Origin: Flaccisagitta enflata
Taxonomy: Eukaryota; Chaetognatha; Sagittoidea; Aphragmophora
NCBI GenBank assembly: GCA_965153355.1
Contig: OZ231127.1
Span: 33,232,001-33,296,000, forward strand
Length of the DNA: 64,000 nucleotides
Reading direction: 5' to 3'
Below, piece after piece: positions 36,116-47,750 of the stretch. Position 1 is the first letter of the stretch. Every line of letters starts with the position of its first letter. The position numbers were made by a program, and so were the translations under genes. A model generated the notes under the pieces. It worked only from the letters and a program-made list of their open reading frames with translations. It did no database searches and had not been told where the DNA came from.

Positions 36116-36333
36116 TTCTGTTTGTCTGTAGCTCTGACTGTTTCTATGTTTGTTGACCATTTGCATAAATGCTTGAAAACTATGAAAATCAATCAGAAAC
36201 TGATGCTAGTCTTAATTGCTCATGAGGCAGTTTTAATGAATAGGAGAAAATTAGAAATTCGATTTAACAACATTCGGATTTAACGACCAAAAATCTCTAG
36301 TCCCTTCAGGGTCGTTAAATCGGGTTCCCACTG
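33815..36333 (+). mobile_element. pogo/Tigger-like DNA element, non-autonomous
   Basis: Left end CAGTGGACTACCGCCTTTTC with gatttaacgaca nearby; right end complement CAGTGGGAACCCGATTTAAC followed by gaccctgaagggac. Both ends are flanked by TA (33813-33814, 36334-36335). No transposase ORF. The inside carries a double inverted arrangement, reported as a finding. Confidence 0.65.
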
Positions 36334-37271
36334 TACTATCTTGCTAATAAGTATAACAAAAAGCATTATAGGGTATAGTTACCTTGTAAATAGTACAAAC
36401 TTAAGAAAATTGGTGATGTCTGGAAACTTCTGTAAATTTCTGAGCTAATGGCGCAAACCGCATTGCTTTAAGTTCAATCGTTTAGAAATGACAAGCAAAA
36501 CAAAATTGCTATCTCAAGTAGAAAATAGCAAAAAAATTGCATTTTGGGATTTCAATATTCTAATCACAACATTGTCAGAGACAAATGCGTTTTTTTGATC
36601 AGACTTTGGTGATAAGCTGATGTTAAGCTGGTGTCAAGTTGGCTTGGAAAAGGTTCAGACCTCAATCCGATCAAATTGTCTGAAGGTCAGATGTAGAAGC
36701 TATAGTTAAGGTGCATGTCCAGCCTAAAAAAATCATTTGTAGGGCGTGGAAAAACATTTCATGATCTTACGTTCAATCACTTAATGGGACTATACTGAGG
36801 TTCATAAAAGCCATAGTTAACATCCCGGGAGGTCACGAAACACTAGTGTGTTTACCAAGTTTTCAATGTAGTTATTAATGAATGAATGAACTGTATTCCA
36901 TCTTGTTGTTATACTTTTTGGCAAGATAGTAATTTACAATAGTTTTAAGAAATACAAGCAGGGAAATTTTTCTTCAATGGTATATTACATCAGGCATGAA
37001 AAAAAAAATGGTGTCTCAACAAAAATTTTGATCAAGAGTTGATTCACAGTTTACGAATGGATCTGAAACATCAAATAAGCATTTCATCTCAAGCTGTCCC
37101 AAAAAAACTACTTCAAAATACTTTCCAATCTGGTATCTGTAGCTCAATTTGTTTAGAAATGAGAGCAATTTAAAGGGAAACAGTCCAAATGACAAGTTTT
37201 TGTCAAGAAACAATTTGAATAGGATGACATCTACTTCCGTATTTGTTCCAAGGACCAAATTTTTGTGAAAA

Positions 37272-37351
37272 AATCTTGGGAGTCACATATTAATCTTGGG
37301 AGTCACATATTAATCTTGGGAGTCACATATTAATCTTGGGAGTCACATATT
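37272..37351 (+). repeat. Four perfect 20-bp tandem repeats
   Basis: Unit aatcttgggagtcacatatt, four identical copies. Confidence 0.95.
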
Positions 37352-37585
37352 AACTTTATCTTTCCGGAACTTTTTTCAGATTTAGATTATCTCTATTACT
37401 TATAGAGTTATGTCGTCATAAAATGTTGCAAACGAGATGGATCATACTATATGATCCTGCCTTCTAAGGCCGCGCACCACCCCCTGCCCCCAAAAGCCTA
37501 ACAAAAACATGCACTTATGAAACCATTTCTTCCTATTTCAAACCCTAACTTTTCTTTCATTCTTGCTTCTTTTATCCCTTATCAG

Positions 37586-37798
37586 CATTTCGCAGCAAAT
37601 ATGCTATCGTTTCGCCACGAATCTGTACGTTCGTGTGATTTCGTTGATTCTCATCGTGATCGACATTTGCCTGGTGATAACCGAACTCGTGCTAAGTAAC
37701 AAGAATAAGGACCATGCCGACCCGACGATGACAATCATCTCCATGGTCATTGTCACCTACTTTGTCGTTGAAGTTTGCATGAGAATCCACGGATATGG
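37586..37798 (+). CDS. VSP: Voltage-sensing phosphatase, exon 2 (S1 and S2)
   Basis: Acceptor ccttatcag|C with a good pyrimidine tract; donor GG|GTAAGC. S1 is RFATNLYVRVISLILIVIDI with CLVITELVL (about residues 94-122). S2 is TMTIISMVIVTYFVVEVCMR with IHGY (about 134-157). This is the pattern of the VSP/TPTE sensor (ISLVIVTYF-type S2). Phase 2 at both borders, consistent with the flanking exons. Confidence 0.85.
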
Positions 37799-38797
37799 GT
37801 AAGCTGTATTTAATTTTTAGGTATTTTAGGTATTTTAGGTATGACATGGAGAAAGATAAATGTGAATTAGCTAGTCACGTGATTTTTACATATAATTTTG
37901 CATCAAAAACTCTCACTTTTGACCAAAAATGTGTTCTGCTGGCAAAATGGATATCATATTGTCACTTCCCAGGCAGATGATACTCTTGTGGGCTCATAAG
38001 AGTCCAAACTGAAGTGTTCTCTCTTTAAGAAAAATAGGAAAATCTCAAAAAACCGCTTTAATGATCCAGAAATCATGACTTCTTAACGCTGTTGACGACA
38101 CATATTTTGGTTTCAGTTCCTGTTTTTGAATGAAATCCACTCCGGCTATCATAAGGTTTGTTTGAAAAAAATGGTCACCCTTATCTTTAAAATCTAAACG
38201 CCAAAATAAAAATAAATGAAGAAATACCCAAAATGTAATGAAAAATGAAAAATTGTGGCAAAAATTGGTTCTGCTCTGATTTGGCGCACTTCCTGATGGC
38301 GCAGCGCCACAAGATTTTAGGACAAGTTGGGCGGATGCGTCATCCACTTGCAGTTCAAATTTCATCCCCCTGCGACCATTTTAACATGCGTTTTTGCAAT
38401 TTTTTCGTTGAGATGTGTGGAAATCAAGGGTTTCGGAAAAAAATATTTTGGAATTTGAGAATCAAGAATACGGAAAACCAAGAACAATTTTGCATTTCCA
38501 AAAACATGAGCACCTAGATATTGGATTTTGCCAGGTGCTGATGTTTTTCGTTTTTGCAGTTTTTCATTTTTTATGCAAATTCTTGATTCTCAATGAGACA
38601 TGTCGGAATGACAAAATTGTGAATTTCTCCTTGACACATGATCTGGGCACTGATGAGCACAAATTAAGGCTCTGAGGGTCCCCATGAGTGGCCAGGTGGC
38701 TCAATTAGATCCAGGGTCATAAAGAGGGGGGTCACCCCCATCTAAGATAGGGGCCCAGGCCCTAGGGGGGCTTGGGGGCCCCCTAATGTGTAAGAAA

Positions 38798-39380
38798 ACT
38801 AGTCATCCAAGGATCGCACATGGTCAGCGGTACCCGATGCCCTGTTTGGAGTGATTAGCTGAAGAAGCTGAGTGGGAGCAGGGCAGCGGCCCCAAAGGGC
38901 CGATGTCCTGTAGGACACAGGGGTGAATTTCCAGACGTCCTGAGAAAGCACATTTAAGGACTGAGTTGATTTATTGGAGAACAGTAATGAGATCAGGGAT
39001 GAGGGCAGATTTGAACCGGAGAGGGTCATTATGAGGGCTGAATTGAGACCAATTTTAGGTTTAAGAGGTCTGATTTTAGGCTTGAAATAGTTGATTTTGG
39101 GCCTGATAAGGCTGATCTAGTACCTTAGTGGGCTGATTTTGGGCTTGAGTGAGCTAATTTTGGATCTAAAAGGGCTGATTTTGGGTCTGAGAGGGGTGAT
39201 TTTGGGTCTGAGAGGGCTGACTTGGGGCCTGAGAGGACTGATTTGGGGTCTGAGGGGTCTGAGAGGGCTGATTGGGGCCTGAGAGGGGCTTCGGGGGGGG
39301 GGGGGACGTACGTACGTACGGACGTCTGGAATTCACCCTGTCCTACAGGACATCGGCCCTTTAGGGCGCTGCCCAAAAGG
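38798..39380 (-). repeat. Dispersed repeat, family B, most complete copy
   Basis: Order: aaggatcgcacatggtcagc end, gggcagcggccccaaagggc with gatgtcctgtaggacacagg, about 13 imperfect ~20-bp units (gggctgattttgggcctgag), then the inverted segment cctgtcctacaggacatcgg and gggcgctgccc. The two ~60-bp inverted segments would form a stem around the tandem units. Confidence 0.7.
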
Positions 39381-39981
39381 AAAAAAAAAGACAGGCAAAA
39401 AATCACTGGAGCGAGTTTCTATGCGGTAAAAGAACAATATAAGAGGGGGGGGGGCAGGTTTGACCAGAATAGTCAATGGGGGGGAGGGGGCGTTATTTGT
39501 CTCTACAGCCCCAATTAGATCTTAGGGGGCTAATATGCTGGTACAAACTCCAAATCAATCAAGGATTATATATGATTCACAGTTCCTGAAGTCCTCTCAC
39601 AAGATTGTGGGCTGAGAGCAGGGGTGAGTTTTCATACATCCGGAGAACAGATGCGGGGGGGGGGGGGCGGCTTTACAGAGCCCAACAGCACAAGAAGGTT
39701 GATTTCAGGTTCTAAAGACTAGATTTTTGACCTGGACGGTCTAGATTGGGGCTTTATGCATCAGAGGGCTGCTCTCAGGATAGAGCAGGTGATGACTGAT
39801 TTTAGTCTTTAGTGATTTTTTGGCTTGGGAGGGCACATTTCAGGCTTATACGGCTGATTTTTGGCTCATGGGGGCTAGTTTCAGGCTCTAGAAAAAGATT
39901 TCAGGCCTCAATAAGCTTTAAAAGAACTTCAAGTCTCAAGAAGGGGGGGGTGGGATGGATGGAGGGAAGAAGGGACATCGA

Positions 39982-39999
39982 AGAAAGAAAGAGAAAAAA

Positions 40000-40096
<97 letters not shown>

Positions 40097-40132
40097 AGAA
40101 AGAAAGAAAGAAAGAAAGAAAAAGAAAAGAAA

Positions 40133-40163
<31 letters not shown>

Positions 40164-40193
40164 AAAAAAGAAAGAAAGAAAGAAAGAAAGATA

Positions 40194-40229
<36 letters not shown>

Positions 40230-40310
40230 GATAGAGAGGAAGAAAGAAAAAAACTAAGAAAGAAAGAAAGAAAGACAGAAAGAGGCAGGAAAAAAAGAAA
40301 GAAATAAACA
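39982..40310 (+). repeat. (GAAA)n microsatellite
   Basis: Long GAAA run with interruptions; open in several frames but not coding. Confidence 0.9.
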
Positions 40311-40687
40311 AGACATGATGAAAAAATGAGCAAAAAATGGTTTTTTATTGCTATTATTGACTTATAATTAAGCAAATCAATAAAGAATTTTATAAAAAAT
40401 GAATATTTTATAAAAATTAGATATAGTAACAATATTTTGAAGTATTTTTTAGTTCAATATACTTGGAAAATATGGAAAAATATCATCATATTATGAAAAT
40501 CATTATTAGATATTAAATTATTAATATTTAGCTAACTAAAATAGATTTTGCATTAATTTTTTTTGTTTTGTAATCAGAAAGTGATATACTATGCTACCAT
40601 GAAGAAAAAAATATTTTATGACACTTTGATTTTTCAACCTTGGTGACTACCAAATTTCACGCGATCTTGCACCGTGTCGTATTTTTA

Positions 40688-41290
40688 CGTACCTCTAACC
40701 GTTCGTGGGTCTGTTGGTCTGTTGGTCACGCAAACCTTTGACAATCCACTCGGCGCACCTATTGGTCTAATTTGCCTTTTTGGGCAATGGGCAGCGACCC
40801 CAAAGGGCTGATGTCCTGTAGGACACAGGGATGAATTTCCTTACATCCGTGCGTCAGTCTATCTGTCTGTCCTTTTGTCTATCTGTCCATTCATCTGTCT
40901 GTCCATCTGTCTATCCATCTGTCTGTCCATCCATCTGTCCATATGTTGTCCCCGAGGCCTTTCTGGGCTAAATCTGGCTCTTTTCGGCCTCAAATCAGTC
41001 CTAAGAGACCCAAATCAGACTCTCAGACCTAAAATCACCTCTCTCAGGTATAAAATTGGTTCTCTCAGATCCAAAATCAGTCTTTATAGGCTAAGAATCA
41101 GCCATCTTTAGCCCAAAATCAGGTTTTGTAGACAATAAATCAACCCTCCCAGGCTTCTGGCTTCTAATGCCCTTGTAGCTTATAAGACATTGGCTTATCG
41201 GGGACCTTGCTCTTAGTCTACTTCTTCAGCTAGTCACTCGAAGCAGAGCATCGGGTACCGCTAACCATGTGCAATCCTTGGATGAGTTGT
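40688..41290. repeat. Family C fragment (40688-40775) and family B copy (40780-41290)
   Basis: Family C part: ggtctgttggtcacgcaaac and actcggcgcacctattggtc. Family B part: gatgtcctgtaggacacagg, a (TGTC/CATC) run at 40855-40945, degenerate cagcc…aaaatcag units, and caatccttggatgagttg. Confidence 0.6.
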
Positions 41291-41632
41291 TTATGATAAA
41301 GCTAGGGGAATGATATTTGGAATGTGAACAAATAAAAGTATACTTTATTCCCTATGCTGGTCGGTCTCTATGGGAACGCATTTCCGGATACACGGCTGCC
41401 CAAGAAATGGCGTCTACAACTTGAATAGCAAGACCGGAAACACGGCAGGGGCAGTGATGATAAAGGCTTATCATTCATTTGGGCAGGAGCCACGAAGCTA
41501 GAATGACAGAGATGAGAATAAGAAAAAAGCGCCAAATTAGCATAGTGATTAGTGTGACTAATGCACGGATTGACGCACCTATCGACAGACCGACCATGAA
41601 AATAACGCGACTCAAAAACATTTTATCAACAG

Positions 41633-41861
41633 GCCACGTATTTTCTTTTCGCGGCGTCACATTTTCGACGTGGTGGATTTCGTTATAATCGTTTTGTCAT
41701 TCGTGGCCAACGTGGTCAATTTGTGCGTTGAGAAATACGATACTGACAAGAGAAAACACTCAAACGTCTTCCTTACACTCGTCTTTTTTCGAGCCATCAG
41801 AGTCTTCATGTTCGTCCGATTCATCAATGAAAGAAAAAATTTAGAAAAGGCCGCGAGAAAG
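41633..41861 (+). CDS. VSP: Voltage-sensing phosphatase, exon 3 (S3 and S4)
   Basis: Acceptor tatcaacag|G restores the frame (GG+G = Gly, then Pro, matching the G-P turn after S2). S3 is IFDVVDFVIIVLSFVANVVN (about 168-187). S4 is LVFFRAIRVFMFVRFINER (207-225), with R211, R214 and R220 at three-residue steps but Met at 217, where VSPs usually keep an Arg. The linker RKNLEKAARK is basic. Donor AAG|GTAAAT, phase 0. Confidence 0.85.
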
Positions 41862-41945
41862 GTAAATTAGGCTGCATTCTGTACCTGTTCAACAATTAAC
41901 ATGATATTACTTCTAGTTATGTTCATGTGTAATTTTATTAACAGT

Positions 41946-42034
<89 letters not shown>

Positions 42035-42480
42035 GACAGATAGAGAGACAGATAGAGAGACAGAAAGAGAGACAGATAGAGAGACAGATAGAGAGACAGA
42101 GACAGATAGAGAGACAGATAGAGAGACAGATAGAGAGACAGATAGAGAGACAGCTAGAGAGACAGATAAAGAGACAGATAAAGAGACAGATAAAGAGACA
42201 GATAGAGAGATAGATAGAGAGAAAGATAGAGAGAAAGATAGAGAGAAAGATAGAGAGAAAGATAGAGAGACAGATAGAGAGAAAGACTGAGACAGACCGA
42301 GAAACAGACAGAGGCAGACAGAGACACAGACTGAGACAGACAGACACAGAGAGATAGGGAGACAGACACAGACATGGACAGGCGGGCAAACAGACAGAGA
42401 TCTAAACAGTCGTAGACTAAGGGAGACGGAAATAGGCAGGCGGGGAGGCAGGCAGGTAAGCAGGAAGGCAGGCAGGCAGT
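41946..42480 (+). repeat. (GA)n grading into GATAGAGAGACA and GGCA units
   Basis: Perfect GA run to about 42028, then 12-bp units of the type gatagagagaca with variants to about 42290, then CAGA and GGCA patches. Lies in VSP intron 3. Confidence 0.9.
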
Positions 42481-42592
42481 CACTTAATCATTTAAAATAT
42501 GCATGAATTAATAATCCCCTTTATTTCAACTTACATTTTTTGGTATTATTTATTTACAATTTTACCTCCTCTTACGTAATATGATTACACAG

Positions 42593-42808
42593 AAAATCTC
42601 CCAGAACAAGATGCGATACGTCGACAAACGAAACGGATTTGATTTGGATTTGACGTACATCACGCCTCGAGTGGTCGCCATGTCATTCCCCTCAGTCGGT
42701 CTCATGGCCATCTACAGAAATCCCATCAAGGAAGTCGTAAGGTTTTTCAACTCAAGACATCCAAACGCTTTCAAAATCTACAACTTGTGCTCGGAAAGAG
42801 AATACGAC
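42593..42808 (+). CDS. VSP: Voltage-sensing phosphatase, exon 4 (linker and start of phosphatase)
   Basis: Acceptor gattacacag|AAA, donor GAC|GTAAGA, both phase 0. It begins KISQNKMRY, the phosphoinositide-binding linker motif of VSP and PTEN, then GFDLDLTYITPRVVAMSFPS and YRNPIKEVVRFFNSRHPNAF, IYNLCSEREYD. These are hallmark sequences of the PTEN-like N-terminal phosphatase region. Together with the preceding sensor this separates VSP from PTEN. Confidence 0.92.
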
Positions 42809-43263
42809 GTAAGATATGATTTTTTTTCTATAAATGGGTCCTTACATCTCTATACTATCACTAGTCTGTCCGTCCATCCGTAAGTACTGATGGAATTTCT
42901 TTAAAAAAAGGGCCTGTACATAGTTGCAGGGGGGGGGGGAATAAAATCGAAGGATTTGGAAATGAAGGAAATCAAAGGGTAGAAAAACCAAAAGAAGAAA
43001 AATATAAAAGATTTTACGTTTTTGGCAGAACCAAAAAGTAATATTTAGTCACCACAACTTTATTTTATTCAATTCAGTAAAGGCAGATTCGGAGGGGTGG
43101 GGGCTTGATAGTACAAGATGGAAAACAGAAAGAACAACTGGAGATGAAGTTTCAAGCAACAAGGCCTTTTTTCAGAACTTTGTTATAACGAAATTCAATG
43201 AATAAACTGGATACAAAGAGAAAAAAAAAATATTTTCAAGTCTTTTGTATTTGCGTTTGACAG

Positions 43264-43340
43264 GCTTCGGAGTTCGATGGCCGAGTAGTACGATACTTTA
43301 TCGACGATCACAATGTTCCTCCTTTAGAGGATATGATCAG
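43264..43340 (+). CDS. VSP: Voltage-sensing phosphatase, exon 5 (phosphatase, before P-loop)
   Basis: Acceptor gtttgacag|GCT, donor ATCAG|GTAACG. Encodes ASEFDGRVVRYFIDDHNVPP then LEDMI, which matches the VSP/PTEN segment just upstream of the catalytic HCxxGxxR loop. Leaves two bases (AG), so the next exon must start in phase 2. That exon was not found downstream in this window. Confidence 0.88.
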
Positions 43341-44053
43341 GTAACGCTTCTTTTGTCCTACACAAAGGCACCTCGATACTTTGACGCAACTTGCGTTGGA
43401 AAACGATATCGGTATACATATACACAGTCACACTCACTAAGTCACACCCACTATAAGTATAACGGATCCTAGAGTAACAGAAATCCACCCAAACGGATGT
43501 AAATCTTTGGTTCCTTCACATTATTTTTTTTCTTCATTTTTATATTGACAATGATAGAAATTCGCGTATAATAGATAAAATTTGTGTGTCCCTCTAGACA
43601 TCCGTTATAACGGGATTCAATCGATTTCTTAGTCCGCGACACCGCAACCGTATTTTTCTCATATTGCTTATCCTGCAACGGCACTTTTACAACCGGCAGC
43701 TCGTTGTTCAATGCTGCTCTTTTGCGCTCTGGCGCTCCCCAGAGGTGCCTCTGTGTTCAAATTCTCTATCTTAAGTTATGGGTACTTCTTCAGTCTGTGT
43801 TGCCATAATATCAATTGGGTGCATGTATTTCTCAATCAGCACTTTCTCCATCAACACCGTCCGCTTGCGAAGAAACTCAATCGGCGCTACTTCATTTGAT
43901 AATTTGTCAATTGAAGCCGCGGCGCTTGTGCCGGTACTTTCTCTATCTGTGCCTCCTCATTTGAATATTTCTCAATCAACGCTTCCTAGGCCAACACCGC
44001 CCCAATCAGTGCCGCCGTATTTTGCGATTTCTCAATCAGCGCTTCCTCACTCT

Positions 44054-44245
44054 TTTTAGTCGCGTGCACGCGACTCTACAACCCGCTTTGTCCGTCGTTT
44101 GGTCGGTCGGTTGGTCTGTCACACTTTACTTTTTTATGATTTTACTTCTTTGACCTCACTGCTCCTGCCCAAATGGTCTGGTGACCTCAAATATGGCCCC
44201 TGCCCACCCGCACGCGACTTTGGTAGCCGTGTATCCGGCCTTGTT
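44054..44245 (-). repeat. Hairpin-ended dispersed repeat, family A
   Basis: Palindrome gtcgcgtgcacgcgac at one end, ggtcggtcggttggtc run, tgcccacccgcacgcgact, and gtgtatccggccttgtt at the other. Confidence 0.85.
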
Positions 44246-44300
44246 CTTTACCTAGTTACTCAATTGGCGTTAGTTTATATCTTGCGATTTCTCACTCTGT

Positions 44301-44507
44301 TTAGTCGCGTGCATGCGACTCTACACCCCACTTTGTCCATCCGTTTGTTGGTCAGTCGGCTTATCGGTTTGTCGCACTTTTAAGTTTTTTTATCAATTTT
44401 ATTTCTTTAAGTCATTTCAAGTCATTTAAGAGTATATTAAGTTATTCTAAATCATTATAAGTCAATATGTAAGTCTCGCACGCGACTTATGGGTGTTGGC
44501 CTTGTTT
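44301..44507 (-). repeat. Hairpin-ended dispersed repeat, family A2
   Basis: Same ends as family A, but the body is a run of gtcatttcaagtcatttaag-type repeats and the far end is cgcacgcgacttatgggtg then ttggcctt. Confidence 0.8.
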
Positions 44508-45597
44508 TTTCATTACCTAGTCCGTAGTCGTAGTTACTCAATTGGGGTTGTCTTATTAAAATATAAAAAACTTTCAATCAGCGCGGCGCTTCCTCATTTT
44601 CTGCCGTTCTTTTTGCCATTCAGTGCTCCCTGAAGCAACGCCGCGCTGCCTCAGTCAGGCTGTCAGCAGTCAGGCTATCAGTCAGGCTGTCAGCTGCGCC
44701 TCACCGTTCATTTTCCTCTTGTGTTAAACCGAGCCTCGGCTCACTATGCGATGATGGCTTAAGTGTCTCCCTCTCTATCTCCTATCATATCATAAGCTCC
44801 ATTTATAATTGGATTCAAGGAAAAAGAAAACTAAGCCGAGTGTTTTAGATGAATGTCACGACTCTTGAGGCAGACGTGCGAAAGAATAGCGCTACATAGG
44901 ATGATGAGAAGGCGATATCACAAGAGGAAGGAAGAATGTTCTGGAAAAGAAGGAAACAAGTTTAACAGGCCATCAGTCGCATGCTCCGGTTTACAGTTGC
45001 ATACACAACTACATGTATACATACTCCTTCCTTCCTTACTCCCTCCCTTACCCTTCCTTCTTTCTTTCCTTCCTTCCTCTCTTCCTTCCGACCTTCCTTC
45101 CTACCTACCTACTTCTTCCTTCCTTTCCTCCCTCCCACCTTCCTTCCTGCCTTGCTTGCTTGCTTGCGTCCTTCCTTTCTTCCTTTCTTCCTCCTAGATC
45201 CAAGGCCAGGCGACATGTATTGGGTATTGTATTGGATATAATCTTTTTCAGTATTAGGTTTATCCAATTCTCATTTAAATGATCTACCCAATACTACCCA
45301 ATGGGGCTAATACTACCCAATACTTAAATGAACTAGAAAATCATAAATGAAAAAAATATGACAAATGAGCAAATGAACTAAAGAACAAAAAAGGTCAAAT
45401 GAAGTAAAAAATAAAGAATCAAACTTATTTCACTTTGATATACCAAAAAAATTCCAACAGTTAAAAATATTTCAGATGGACCGACGGGCAGACTGACGGA
45501 CCGACAGAGCAAGGTATAAAATCGCGTGCACGTGACTTAAGAGAGAATCTTTGATGCGCTTTTCTGTGTTGCGATTCTCATTTTTCTTTTTGTTCTG

Positions 45598-45755
<158 letters not shown>

Positions 45756-47314
45756 CGCTTTCGCGGCCTCTCGTATCTCAACTGAGTTCACTTGGGAGCT
45801 TTAACGCGGAGACTTAAATCCAATTTGCTAGTCTCCATTGTAATTAAACCCCATCTGATTTTTATATTAGCTGTAATTGAATAGCGAGCGAGAGCTTGAA
45901 GATTCCATTTCTGTAATTGTTACCTCCCATCTCGACTCTGTTTCTGTGTCCTTATAAGTCTGTCTGACTGACTTTGTCTGTCTCGCCAACAATTAAGTTT
46001 TGATTTTCTTTATTCTATTTGGTCAGTCGTTCTTTCAGCCCGTCCAGGGGCGTATTTGACGGGGCGTCAGGGGCAGCAGCTGCTGCCCTTTTTGTTGGGG
46101 CACAAACCCCATTGGAGCACAAATGAGAGAGGGAGAAAGAGAGAGAGAGAGAAAGAGAGAAAGAGAGAAAGAGAGAGAGAGAGGTTTGATATAATTCCAG
46201 CTGTAATGCAATGGGGTTTTATAGAATCAATCTACAGAGCCTATTCATCCTTTTAGCCATTGATAGGTTGATGCCCTCGACCTTCTTAATCAACCAAATC
46301 GATCTGAATCATTTCTCATTTCCAAATTTTCACCAAAAAATTTAAATTCTATTTAAATATGTCCAATGGAAAGCGATTCCACTTTACTCCAAAGAGGCGA
46401 AATGTGACGAAATTTTGGAAAATAAGACAGCTTTCCTCCGAAGGCAACATTTGTGTTTCAAAGAGGGTAAAAATGGAAATTGTAAATGAATGGAAATAGA
46501 AAAACAGGTGAATGAAAGTGATTCAGATGGCTCAGACATAATATTTAAAAGAAAAATTTGCATTCATTTAGAAAAAAAGACCAAGTTTAGCCAATGTTTC
46601 TTAAAAAAATTTATTGAAAATTTCTACTTTTTTCATTTTTGGTCACTTACAGGGGGTCGGTCTAAATTCTAAATTTGCATAAAAAAAGAAAAAATGAAAA
46701 AACAAAGAACATAGTTCTCTTACTAAATCGATTGCAGAGAGAACTATGTTTTTCAAAATGCAAAATTTCCCCGTGTTTGGCTTTCTTAGAATTTAGACCA
46801 CAGAAAATGAAAAAAATTGTAAGCAGAAATTTGCTAAAAACTGTCATTTTTCTGTTTGTTTTCATTAGAATCGCATTGTTAAAATCACTTTTTAGGTCAG
46901 AACATGATAAAATGGTATATACCAAGTGTCTTTAGAGACAATTTGTCCACTAAAAGCATTCCAGCTTTATTATTGTCCTGAAAATAATGCAAAAAGTATG
47001 GTGAAACACTTTATTTTCCTTCGAAAATTTGCCGTCATAACTATGCTTCATGTCATATGACAAAGGATCATCCATGGGTTTGTTTATACTTTCAATAGTT
47101 AATATTTCATTCTGTCCTAAAGCAAGACTTTCTTTTCCATGATAACACAATAGTTACATTAAAAAACAATACTAATTAGTAATATAAGTTACATAAATAC
47201 CTACATAGGTAATAGAAAAATCATTGGGACACAAGACTCGTTGGGACACAGATTTTGGCTTGCTGTCCCAGAAATCTGAGCTCAAATACGCCTCTGAGCC
47301 CGTCCATCAGTTAC

Positions 47315-47523
47315 TTTTTTGTAGAGTCTACATCCCGCTTTGTCTTTCCGTCCGTCGGTCCGTCCGTCCATTGGTCCGTCGGTCTGTCGGTCCGTCACAC
47401 TTTACTTTTTTGGCGTTAATGGGGGTTTTGGCCTTATTGCTCTTGCCAAAATGTTCCACTGACCTCAATTATGGCCCCTGCCCACCCGCACGCGACTGGG
47501 GTAGCCGTGTATCTGGCCTTGTT
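47315..47523 (-). repeat. Hairpin-ended dispersed repeat, family A, truncated palindrome
   Basis: Like the copy at 23483 but the terminal palindrome is reduced to gtagagtctac. Contains ccgtccgtccattggtccgt and tgcccacccgcacgcgactg. Confidence 0.7.
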
Positions 47524-47750
47524 CTTTTATATTTCCTGGGTCCAAAGATATAAAAGCCCTCAACTCCATACTTAGAAATCGAAAAGCCTGATTATTGCAG
47601 CTGAAGCTGCAACACTTCCATGAAAAGATTTCCAGCTCACCTTTTTGTTATGGCGGTGGTTATATACATCTTCATAAACATATTCTTTTACGATAGGAAA
47701 ATAATTCCTGGAGCCTTTGCTTTCCTCCTTTTTGAAAAGCGGGCCCGGAG

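Larger units (their letters stand above)
33548..37450. repeat. Large inverted repeat, arms 33548-33812 and 37127-37450
   Basis: The left arm (aatttagattatctc reversed, tctaaacagattgagctac) pairs with the right arm (agatttagattatctctatt, gtagctcaatttgtttagaa) with moderate divergence. The space between holds the pogo-like element and AT-rich DNA. Confidence 0.6.
31258..37585 (+). other. VSP intron 1 (6.3 kb)
   Basis: Holds (TTG)n at 31264-31380, (TC)n with CGCTCT variants at 31610-31764, CAA arrays at 31990-32490, a palindromic MITE, a large interrupted inverted repeat with a pogo-like insertion, (TGTC)n at 36052-36130, and four perfect 20-bp repeats. No other gene seen. Confidence 0.6.
37799..41632 (+). 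other. VSP intron 2
   Basis: Contains family B copies (38798-39380, 40780-41290), a family C copy, G-runs and a (GAAA)n tract at 39982-40310. No additional exon was recognised. Confidence 0.55.

Noticed and set aside
44853-45282. Plus-strand frames of 86-114 codons
   Set aside because: The CCTTCCTT polypyrimidine tract keeps frames open; the first 40 codons have no recognisable features.
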